Below, piece by piece: positions 1-4,904 of a stretch of 5,183 nt of DNA. Every line of letters starts with the position of its first letter. Positions within the stretch are counted from its first letter, which is position 1. Both the position numbers and the translations under genes were made by a program. The notes below the pieces were generated by a model. That model saw only the letters and a program-made list of their open reading frames with translations. It had not been told where the DNA came from and searched no databases. Source of the DNA: QHWK01 sp035315685 (lineage in GTDB: Bacteria > Acidobacteriota > Vicinamibacteria > Vicinamibacterales > CAVVIG01); assembly GCA_035315685.1 (NCBI GenBank), contig DATFXR010000492.1, positions 1-5,183 of the forward strand, in the 5' to 3' direction.

Positions 1-1371
1 CCGTGCGAACAGGCTCAAGTCGATCGCATCCGCCATCGCCTTGTAGCCGGCGTCGCTCGGATGCAGGTGGTCGCACGAGTCGTAGGCTGCCAGGAACTTC
101 TTCGGATCGCTCGGATCGCGCGTCGCCTTGTCGAAATCGATCACGCCGTCGTAGGCCTTTCCCGAGCGAATCCACTCGTTCAACGCGGTCCGTTTCGACT
201 CTCCGGCTTCGGTGTAGTACGCCGCGCCCCAGAAAGGCGTCAGCGTCGCGCCGATCATGCGGACGCCTCTTGCGTGAGCCCGCTCGATCATCTGCTTGTG
301 GCTCGCGATGAGGTCTTCAGCGGTCGGTGTCGGATTCTGCCGCGCGTTCCCGATGTCGTTGATCCCCTCGAGCACGATGACGTAGGCCACACCGGTCTGG
401 CTCAGCGCGTCGATCTCGAAACGAGCCAGCGCGTTGATGCCGGCGTTGAATGCGCCCTCGGTCAACAGACGGTTGCCGCCAATGCCGGCGTTGAGGACGG
501 CCATCTTGATTGGCGTGGACGCGCCGAGCAGCCGCCGCGCCAGCACGTCGGGCCAGCGGCTGTTGGTGTCTGGCGTCGAGGCCGAACCATCGGTGATCGA
601 ATCGCCGAAGGCGACAACCAGGCCGCGCGCGTCCGGTGCATCGACCTCGACGCGTGACAGCAGGAACCAGCTCCGCGTTGTCGAGACGGTCGGGAACTTC
701 GCCGCGCCGGCGTAGTTGCCGGTTTCCGAGACGTAGCTGGTCTGAAGCGCCCCGTTGTGCAGCGTCAGCGGCGCCGTCGCCGTTGTCGCGCCCGGCAAGT
801 ACACATCGACTGCGACGTCCGCGAGCGGCGGGACGGCGATCGTGAGTGGATCGCTGTAGACGACCGCGTTCGAAGGAATGGTGATCGTCGGCCGTCCACT
901 GAAGCTCAGTGCGCCGCCGGCCCCTGCCTGAATACCCTCGTCCTTGCTGCGCACCGCGAGGTGAGCGGCGCCGACGGTGATTGGCGCGCCGCCGAACGCG
1001 TTGCTCAAGACGACGCGCGCTCTCGCGCCGCCGAGGCTGACGTGGACGATCTGGCGCAGCGTCTGGTTCGTAAACTGAACGAACGGCTGAGGCCCGAACG
1101 TCTGGCCCGGAGCCGGAGCAATCGCTGGCGGGGCCTGCGGCGGCCGGCACGCGCTGGCCATGAATGGCGGCGGTGCGGGCGGCCCGGGCGGCGGAGGTGT
1201 CAGCGGTCGGCCGACCAGCGCAGTGCCCCATGTGCCGACCCAGTGCCCGCCCGACGACTGGCCCTGCAGTTCCGCGGCGATCGGTCCGATCGCCAGCGCC
1301 GCGAGGCTCGCGGCGCTGAACCCACGCAACCACTGGATCGACCTGGAGTGCGGTTCGAGATGATGTGCCAC
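1..1371 (-). CDS. Exported SGNH/GDSL-family hydrolase (XynE-like esterase), C-terminal end cut by window edge
   Basis: Predicted secreted serine esterase or acylhydrolase that probably deacylates carbohydrate or lipid esters outside the cytoplasm; the substrate cannot be read from the sequence. 457 codons are open, with no stop before the left edge. The SGNH blocks are all present: FGDSITDG (nucleophile Ser258), AGIGGNR (residues 295-301), GINDIG (Asn338) and DHLHPSDAGY (Asp434, His437). Arg10 and Arg16 followed by an Ala/Leu stretch to about residue 36 look like a signal peptide. HWVGTWGTA (43-51) opens the mature protein, and residues from about 100 (FTNQTLRQIV...) form the beta-rich domain that usually precedes the SGNH fold in this subfamily. 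Residues 56-93 are an unusual Pro-rich stretch. The GTG start is chosen because GAGGAG lies 6 nt upstream and the signal peptide follows directly. The ending ...AIDLSLFAR suggests only a few residues are missing. Family confident, substrate unknown. Confidence 0.93.
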   Translation of the reverse strand, partial: MAHHLEPHSRSIQWLRGFSAASLAALAIGPIAAELQGQSSGGHWVGTWGTALVGRPLTPPPPGPPAPPPFMASACRPPQAPPAIAPAPGQTFGPQPFVQFTNQTLRQIVHVSLGGARARVVLSNAFGGAPITVGAAHLAVRSKDEGIQAGAGGALSFSGRPTITIPSNAVVYSDPLTIAVPPLADVAVDVYLPGATTATAPLTLHNGALQTSYVSETGNYAGAAKFPTVSTTRSWFLLSRVEVDAPDARGLVVAFGDSITDGSASTPDTNSRWPDVLARRLLGASTPIKMAVLNAGIGGNRLLTEGAFNAGINALARFEIDALSQTGVAYVIVLEGINDIGNARQNPTPTAEDLIASHKQMIERAHARGVRMIGATLTPFWGAAYYTEAGESKRTALNEWIRSGKAYDGVIDFDKATRDPSDPKKFLAAYDSCDHLHPSDAGYKAMADAIDLSLFAR

Positions 1372-1377
1372 GGCGTT

Positions 1378-1383
1378 CTCCTC
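1378..1383 (-). promoter_or_regulatory. Shine-Dalgarno site fixing the GTG start of the SGNH hydrolase
   Basis: On the minus strand GAGGAG is followed by AACGCC and then GTG at 1371. The 6-nt spacing and the signal peptide directly after the GTG favour this start over the first internal ATG, codon 71, which would remove the export signal. Confidence 0.75.
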
Positions 1384-1440
1384 GTTCTCAACGCGTGTCA
1401 ACGATTCGATGCGATGGTGAAATGCGACAGCCGGCGGCTC

Positions 1441-1470
1441 TACTATATATGCGCGCCGCAGTCTTCGCAG
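1441..1470. promoter_or_regulatory. AT-rich island in divergent intergenic region, candidate promoter(s)
   Basis: TACTATATAT (1441-1450) is the only AT-rich stretch in the 165-bp gap between the divergent SGNH and Cys-Cys genes. On the minus strand it reads TATAGT (1447-1442), with CTGCGA 17 bp upstream (1470-1465), a half match to TTGACA; this would give a 5' leader of about 64 nt. On the plus strand TACTAT (1441-1446) or TATATA (1444-1449) could be a -10 for the Cys-Cys gene, but no convincing -35 precedes it. Inferred from hexamer similarity only. Confidence 0.35.
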
Positions 1471-1536
1471 CGCACGCGCCGCGACATCCTGCAGCGCGAC
1501 CGGGTCCGCGCCCTGGCGCTCAGAGAGGCAGTCAGC

Positions 1537-1851
1537 ATGACACCAGATGAACCGATCATGTGCAGCCTCGAGCCTGATGCGCTTCGCTCGCGACGCGACG
1601 CGTTGTTGCCGAGCCTGATCGCGCACGCCGAACGCGTCGAAGAGATAGACGCCGGGTACCGCATCCGATTCGCCGACGCGACCCGGTTGCGGTCGATCGC
1701 GTCAGTGATCGATGCCGAGCGCCAGTGTTGCCGTTTTCTGGAATTCCGGCTGACTGTTGAGGCCGGCGGCGGAGCGATGTGGCTCGAGCTCACCGGGCCG
1801 AGCGGCGCGAAGGAATTCCTCGCAGACCTGCTGACGCGCCGCCGCGTGTGA
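1537..1851 (+). CDS. Small conserved hypothetical protein with vicinal Cys-Cys motif
   Basis: 104-aa soluble protein without signal peptide or membrane segment. The ATG at 1537 is preceded by AGAGAGG with about 9 nt spacing; a second in-frame ATG at 1558 (residue 8) is possible. The reading frame stays open far upstream, but that part is antisense to the SGNH gene and is not used. The C-terminal half carries the recognisable block ERQCCRFLEF (residues 61-70), then LTVEAGGGAMWLELTGPSGAKEFL (72-95, about two beta strands and a helix). Cys9, Cys64 and Cys65 could together bind a thiophilic metal or act in redox chemistry. I recall small uncharacterised proteins with this ERxCC...LxLTGPxGxKEFL pattern, sometimes near mercury or other metal-resistance genes, but cannot verify it here. 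It is followed after 40 nt by the pentapeptide-repeat gene and may be co-transcribed with it. Coding status is confident, function unknown. Confidence 0.82.
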   Translation: MTPDEPIMCSLEPDALRSRRDALLPSLIAHAERVEEIDAGYRIRFADATRLRSIASVIDAERQCCRFLEFRLTVEAGGGAMWLELTGPSGAKEFLADLLTRRRV

Positions 1852-1865
1852 CGCCGCCTCATGAG

Positions 1866-1893
1866 ATGATGCGGCGCGCCGGCACCACATCAT
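1866..1893. repeat. Inverted repeat overlapping the start codon of the pentapeptide-repeat gene
   Basis: ATGATG (1866-1871) pairs with CATCAT (1888-1893), whose last bases belong to the start codon at 1892. The loop contains the perfect 10-bp palindrome CGGCGCGCCG (1872-1881). As RNA this could fold over the initiation region; as DNA it could bind a dimeric protein. It may also be chance in GC-rich sequence. Confidence 0.4.
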
Positions 1894-2488
1894 GCCCGCA
1901 TCCGACGATTCCCTCACCGACCGCGACAGTTTCGAGGACGAAGCGTTCGCCGGTCTCGATCTCGTCAGCGCGGATCTCTCGAACAAGGAATTTCTGCGCT
2001 GCACATTTACCAACGTGCAACTGCAGGACGCGGACCTGCGCGGTGCGCGCTTCGACGACTGCCTGTTCAGCGGCTGCGATCTCTCGCGCATCCGGGCGGC
2101 AAACCTGGCCGCCCGCGGCGTGGTGTTCCTCCGGTGCCGCCTGCTCGGTATCGATCTCACGGAGCTGCGGCCAACGCCGTCGCTCTTTTTCGAGGACTGC
2201 AATCTTCAGTACGCGACGTTCGGCGCGGCCAACCTGACCGGCACGGAATTCCGCCGCTCGAGGCTCGTCGAGGTCAATTTCTTCGACACCCGGCTCGCCG
2301 AAGCGGACTTCGCCGACAGCGATCTGAGTGGCAGCCGCTTCGAGGGCTGCGACGTGCGCGGAGCAAACTTCGCGGGGGCGCGCGGCTTCTACATCGACCC
2401 GTCGAGAAACAACGTGATGGGTGCGCGCGTCGACATCACGACCGCGGTGGCGGTCGCGATGGCGCTGGGCTTGAAGGTCGAAGGGTAG
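1892..2488 (+). CDS. Pentapeptide-repeat protein (right-handed quadrilateral beta-helix)
   Basis: 198-aa soluble protein built almost wholly of A(D/N)LXX-type pentapeptides. Central Leu/Phe residues recur every five positions from F19 to L89 (15 pentads, with degenerate positions around 69-79). They resume in strict register from F100 to F160 (13 pentads), with a break and a one-residue phase shift at about 90-99. That makes roughly seven coils of the four-sided beta-helix. A short helical tail (about 171-198, ending LGLKVEG) resembles the C-terminal dimerisation helix of MfpA/Qnr-type proteins. Those relatives mimic DNA and bind gyrase, but many pentapeptide proteins have no known role, so gyrase binding here is speculation. 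The start at 1892 is the only ATG/GTG/TTG after the in-frame stop at 1862-1864. No Shine-Dalgarno motif is visible, and an inverted repeat covers the start. It lies 40 nt downstream of the Cys-Cys gene, perhaps in one operon. Confidence 0.93.
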   Translation: MPASDDSLTDRDSFEDEAFAGLDLVSADLSNKEFLRCTFTNVQLQDADLRGARFDDCLFSGCDLSRIRAANLAARGVVFLRCRLLGIDLTELRPTPSLFFEDCNLQYATFGAANLTGTEFRRSRLVEVNFFDTRLAEADFADSDLSGSRFEGCDVRGANFAGARGFYIDPSRNNVMGARVDITTAVAVAMALGLKVEG

Positions 2489-2493
2489 CGCGC

Positions 2494-2517
2494 GGTCCGG
2501 CCGAAGCCGGACACGAC
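2494..2517 (-). repeat. Palindromic dispersed element, copy 1
   Basis: Six bases after the pentapeptide-gene stop, GTCCGGC (2495-2501) and GCCGGAC (2506-2512) form a perfect 7-bp stem with loop CGAA. Read on the minus strand, the 24-bp unit matches 20 of 24 positions of the unit at 4389-4412. No T-tract follows, so it is at best an atypical terminator. Similar GTGTCCGGCTT-type palindromes are, from memory, very common between genes in some Acidobacteriota. Confidence 0.7.
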
Positions 2518-2537
2518 CGCGCTGTCAACCCGGAGAA

Positions 2538-2613
2538 GCAACCGCAGAGATCGCAGAGTTCGCAGAGGACGTAGAGACACTTTGTTCTGCGATCTCCGCG
2601 GGCTCCGCGGTTG
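2538..2613. repeat. Inverted repeat of CGCAGAG-type strings
   Basis: The left arm (2538-2567) runs GCAACCGCAGAGATCGCAG and continues as 9-base 'CGCAGAGNN' iterations. The reverse complement of 2585-2613 begins GCAACCGCGGAG and ends GAGATCGCAGAA, so the arms face each other across roughly 17 bp, with one extra 9-base unit in the right arm. The right arm is also the first part of the 61-bp tandem unit. No coding potential is seen. Confidence 0.65.
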
Positions 2614-2750
2614 CGTTCCGAGTCGCGGACGAAACGGAAAGAAGATTCTGCGATCTCTGCGGGCTCCGCGGTTGCGTTCCGAGTCGCGGACGATACGGAA
2701 AGAAGATTCTGCGATCTCTGCGGTCTCCGCGGTTGCTTTCCCACGTGGGA
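2585..2750. repeat. 61-bp direct tandem repeat, two full copies plus a partial third
   Basis: Unit starts TTCTGCGATCT occur at 2585, 2646 and 2707, exactly 61 bp apart. Copies 1 and 2 differ at only two positions. The third matches for about 30 bp (with small changes), then diverges near 2737 into TCCCACGTGGGA. Each unit contains CTGCGATCTCTGCGG-type strings, then a small hairpin-forming TTCCG..CGGA, then a purine-rich tail (ACGGAAAGAAGA). With the two neighbouring elements this fills most of the 311-bp gene-free stretch 2489-2799. An open frame from a TTG at 2611 runs through it but has no ribosome binding site and yields repeat-derived peptide. Confidence 0.9.
2739..2750. promoter_or_regulatory. 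Perfect 12-bp palindrome upstream of the M28 gene
   Basis: TCCCACGTGGGA is fully self-complementary and ends 49 bp before the M28 start codon. It sits where tandem copies 1 and 2 have the imperfect hairpin TTCCG..CGGA, so it may be either an operator or a variant of the repeat's stem. A weak -10-like TAGGAT (2774-2779) lies between it and the gene without a clear -35. Confidence 0.35.
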
Positions 2751-2785
2751 CGCAGGCGCCGGCGGAAATGACATAGGATTCAGCC

Positions 2786-2793
2786 GAGGGAGG
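2786..2793 (+). promoter_or_regulatory. Shine-Dalgarno site fixing the GTG start of the M28 peptidase
   Basis: GAGGGAGG lies 6 nt before GTG at 2800. This decides the start against in-frame upstream codons such as the TTG at 2611, which would place repeat-derived residues before the signal peptide. Confidence 0.85.
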
Positions 2794-2799
2794 TGTCGC

Positions 2800-4317
2800 G
2801 TGCACAGAGGAACGTATGCCGTGGCGGGCGCTCTCATCGCGGTCTCGCTCGCCGTGGGGAGCGCGGCATCCGGTCAGAATCCGGACGGGACGCGCGCGCG
2901 GGCGGCGGCGGCCGGACCGGCGGAGCCACCGCACCAGCGCAGCACCGAGCTGGGCTGGCACCTTGCAGCCCCGGAACAGAAATACGCCGCGATCGACGGC
3001 GCGCACCTCAAGCAGTACGTCGGCGAGCTGACCGCGATGTCACGCCGCTATCGCGACAACGGTCATCCTCAGTTCTGGGGCCGGATCATCGGCACCTCCG
3101 CGGACACCGAGAACGCCGAATGGCTGATGCAGAAGTTCCGTCAGATCGGCCTGACCGACGTTCACGAGCAGTATTTCGATCTGCCGCCGCAATGGATGCC
3201 GAAGTCGTGGAGCGTCACGCTCACGGTCGGTGGGAAGACGCTGTCGATCGACACCGCGCAGCCGACCTATCAGGCTGTCGCGACACCGGCCGGCGGACTC
3301 GATCTCGAAGCCGTCTACGTCGGGATGGCGAGCGACGCCGATCTCAAGCTCGCGCGCGATGTGCGCGGCAAGGCGGTGTTCTTCTACAGCACCGACACCG
3401 CGTCGCGGCACGCGCCGGTTGCCGACAACGCGATTCGCCGGATCGGCGAGCGCGGCGCCGCGGCGATCGTCATCATTCAGGGCATTCCGGGCAACGAGCG
3501 CACGCAGTTCTATCCGGTGAACAGCCCGGTCCCGACGTTCTCGACCGGGATGAAGGACGGCCTGGCCGCGCGTGACGCGATCGCCGACGCGACTGCCGGT
3601 GGCGCGCCGCCGCACGTCAGGATCGTGCTCGACGTCGATCGCGTGCCGAATCTCAAGAGCGGCACCGCCTGGGCCACCCTGCCAGGGACGACCGACGAGC
3701 AGGTGATGGTGGTCGCGCATCGCGACGGCTGGTTCGAGGGCGCCAACGACAACGCGGCCGGCGTCGCGACGATGCTCGGCCTTGCGGAGTACTTCGCGAA
3801 AGTCCCCAAGGATCAACGCCGCCGGACGATCGTCTTTCTCGGGACGACAGGCCACCACAACAGCACCGCCGAGAGCGGTGCCTGGTTCGCGGCGCATCCC
3901 GAGGTGTTCGACAAGACCGCGGTGCTGCTGAACTGCGAGCACACCGGCGGCATCGAGACGGGACCCGGCAACATTCGCCAGTCGAACGCCGTGGCCGCCT
4001 TCAGCTGGTACGGCACCGGCGCGCGCCTCGCCGACATCGTCGCGCGCGCGATGGACGCGTTCGGCGTGCCGAGTTTCCCGCAGTCGTCGCCCTCGCCGCC
4101 CGGGGAGATCGGCCGTTACTACCGTTTCGCGCCGTCGGTGGAGATCATCAACGGCGGCTACGTGTGGCACTCCGATCAGGAGACCGCGGAGACGATCTCG
4201 GCCAGCGGTCTCGCGGCGGTGACACGTGCGTACGCGAAGGTGATCGCCGATACGGACACGATTCCGCTGGCCGAAATGCGACAGCCGATCGCACCGCGCA
4301 CCAGCTCGCAGCAGTAA
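2800..4317 (+). CDS. Secreted M28-family metallopeptidase with PA domain and atypical active site
   Basis: 505-aa predicted exported zinc aminopeptidase/carboxypeptidase-like protein. The signal peptide is residues 1 to about 25 (His2, Arg3, hydrophobic 7-19, then SAASG). An N-terminal part (about 40-150) precedes a protease-associated (PA) domain at roughly 165-250. The M28 core then follows, with AHRDGWFEGANDNAAG (His307 and Asp317 as metal ligands), LNCEHTGG (Glu380, where the family usually has Asp or Glu) and VWHSDQET (His457). The expected Glu-Glu pair (catalytic base plus bridging ligand) is absent: the matching segment reads FLGTTGHHNSTAESG, with His352-His353. Either this is a subfamily with other ligands or Glu358 takes part; loss of peptidase activity is also possible. 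The GTG start is supported by GAGGGAGG 6 nt upstream. The gene appears monocistronic, bounded by repeats upstream and a convergent gene downstream. Fold assignment is strong; activity and substrate are uncertain. Confidence 0.92.
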   Translation: MHRGTYAVAGALIAVSLAVGSAASGQNPDGTRARAAAAGPAEPPHQRSTELGWHLAAPEQKYAAIDGAHLKQYVGELTAMSRRYRDNGHPQFWGRIIGTSADTENAEWLMQKFRQIGLTDVHEQYFDLPPQWMPKSWSVTLTVGGKTLSIDTAQPTYQAVATPAGGLDLEAVYVGMASDADLKLARDVRGKAVFFYSTDTASRHAPVADNAIRRIGERGAAAIVIIQGIPGNERTQFYPVNSPVPTFSTGMKDGLAARDAIADATAGGAPPHVRIVLDVDRVPNLKSGTAWATLPGTTDEQVMVVAHRDGWFEGANDNAAGVATMLGLAEYFAKVPKDQRRRTIVFLGTTGHHNSTAESGAWFAAHPEVFDKTAVLLNCEHTGGIETGPGNIRQSNAVAAFSWYGTGARLADIVARAMDAFGVPSFPQSSPSPPGEIGRYYRFAPSVEIINGGYVWHSDQETAETISASGLAAVTRAYAKVIADTDTIPLAEMRQPIAPRTSSQQ

Positions 4318-4318
4318 C

Positions 4319-4438
4319 CTGATGACTGGAGGCTGGGGACTGGAGGGCCGGGGATCGAGACGGGCACCATGAGACCGGCGAAAACCACGTAGTGTCCGGC
4401 TTTAGCCGCACCCCAGTCTCCAGCCCGCGTCACATCAG
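4319..4438. repeat. Imperfect inverted repeat between convergent genes, possible bidirectional terminator
   Basis: CTGATG (4319-4324) pairs with CATCAG (4433-4438), and GCTGGGGACTGG (4332-4343) pairs at 11 of 12 positions with CCAGTCTCCAGC (4413-4424). The left arm also holds GACTGGAG twice, 14 bp apart. It starts two bases after the M28 stop codon, and its right arm covers the stop codon of the convergent STAS-like gene. The position fits transcription termination on both strands, but there are no T-tracts, so it would not be a classical intrinsic terminator. Confidence 0.5.
4389..4412 (+). repeat. Palindromic dispersed element, copy 2
   Basis: This 24-bp unit has the core GTGTCCGGCTTTAGCCGCAC. 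CGGC (4397-4400) pairs with GCCG (4405-4408) around loop TTTA, and GTG/CAC form the outer ends. It matches copy 1 (minus strand, 2517-2494) at 20 of 24 positions. One stem change (GCCGC here, GCCGG in copy 1) weakens the palindrome. It lies inside the inverted repeat between the convergent genes. Confidence 0.65.
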
Positions 4439-4825
4439 CTCACGGGCAGCGCTGACGATGTCGAGCCAGCGTTCGGCGTCGGGCAACTGACGGAAGACAC
4501 GGATGATGGGCACGCCAGCGGCGGCGACTTTCGTCTCGTACAGCAGCAACCATTGGAACAACTGATCGTCGTCGGCGGCGATGGCGACGTGGGCGCGCCG
4601 CTGCCGCCGCGCAGTCGCGCTGACGATCGCGACGGCCCGATCGACGTCGGCTCCGGTCATGTCGGTGGAGCACGAGCGCGCGTCGAACAGCAGCGGCCAC
4701 ATTCGGAATTCGATCGGGTCCCGCACAGTGGTGAGGAAGGTCGCTGTCTCGTCGAAACTGAGGATGCCAGAGGCCCGCGCCCGCAACCAGCGGCGTCTCT
4801 CGTCGCGGATGACCTCGATCGGCAC
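4430..4825 (-). CDS. Small cytosolic STAS/SpoIIAA-like hypothetical protein
   Basis: 131-aa protein without signal peptide or membrane segment. The order of predicted strands and helices fits a STAS-type fold: WLRARASGILSFDET (13-27), WPLLFDARSCSTDMTGADVD (43-62), AHVAIAADDDQLFQWLLLYE (78-97) and VPIIRVFRQLPDAERWL (105-121). In SpoIIAA-like proteins of this sort the WPLLFDAR-like strand carries the core Asp. Ser52 and Ser53's neighbours sit near the site phosphorylated in true anti-anti-sigma factors, but I cannot tell whether this one is regulated so. No anti-sigma kinase or sulfate transporter lies nearby. The GTG at 4825 is the only usable start, because an in-frame stop lies at 4847-4849 with no other initiation codon between. 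There is no Shine-Dalgarno motif before it. It is convergent with the M28 gene and divergent from the MBL-fold gene. Real gene, tentative fold. Confidence 0.82.
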   Translation of the reverse strand: MPIEVIRDERRRWLRARASGILSFDETATFLTTVRDPIEFRMWPLLFDARSCSTDMTGADVDRAVAIVSATARRQRRAHVAIAADDDQLFQWLLLYETKVAAAGVPIIRVFRQLPDAERWLDIVSAARELM

Positions 4826-4831
4826 GGCGGC

Positions 4832-4860
4832 ATTGTCGCCGGACGATCAGGCGGGCGCAA
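4832..4860 (-). promoter_or_regulatory. Candidate promoter giving a leaderless STAS-like mRNA
   Basis: On the minus strand TTGCGC (4860-4855) and GACAAT (4837-4832) are separated by exactly 17 bp, matching 3 of 6 and 4 of 6 consensus positions. The usual 7-nt offset puts the transcription start on the G of the GTG codon at 4825. This agrees with the absence of a ribosome binding site. Individually weak hexamers; the geometry is the main support. Confidence 0.4.
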
Positions 4861-4871
4861 GCGGAGCGTTT

Positions 4872-4880
4872 TGCTAATAT
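4872..4880 (+). promoter_or_regulatory. Extended -10 promoter of the MBL-fold gene
   Basis: TGCTAATAT is an extended -10 (TG, one base, TAATAT at 4875-4880) in an otherwise GC-rich gap. No good -35 is seen, which extended -10 promoters can tolerate. Transcription would begin near 4887, leaving about an 18-nt leader that contains the ribosome binding site GAAGGAGG (4893-4900). Confidence 0.55.
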
Positions 4881-4904
4881 CGTGGCGCTTTCGAAGGAGG
4901 CCTT

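Noticed and set aside
317..1333. 338-aa minus-strand ORF
   Set aside because: Shadow frame of the SGNH hydrolase on the same strand; Arg-rich, without recognisable motifs, whereas the other frame carries all SGNH blocks.
1373..1401. TTGACA (1401-1396, minus strand) as a -35 for the SGNH gene
   Set aside because: The -10 at normal spacing would fall on the ribosome binding site (AGAACG) and does not resemble TATAAT.
757..1536. In-frame upstream extension of the Cys-Cys protein (ORF open from 757)
   Set aside because: It is antisense to the well-supported SGNH gene, Arg-rich and featureless; the conserved part begins at 1537, where a ribosome binding site is present.
2585..2750. CRISPR array
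   Set aside because: The 61-bp units are head-to-tail without unique spacers, and there are no cas genes.
2611..2799. N-terminal extension of the M28 peptidase from a TTG at 2611
   Set aside because: The added residues are translated tandem repeats and would bury the signal peptide; GTG at 2800 has a strong ribosome binding site.
2389..3006. 205-aa minus-strand ORF with internally repeated peptides
   Set aside because: The peptide repeats are the 61-bp DNA repeats read through; it also overlaps two real genes on the other strand.
3040..4170. 376-aa minus-strand ORF
   Set aside because: Antisense shadow of the M28 peptidase; His/Arg-rich with no domain pattern, an effect of GC-rich codon bias.
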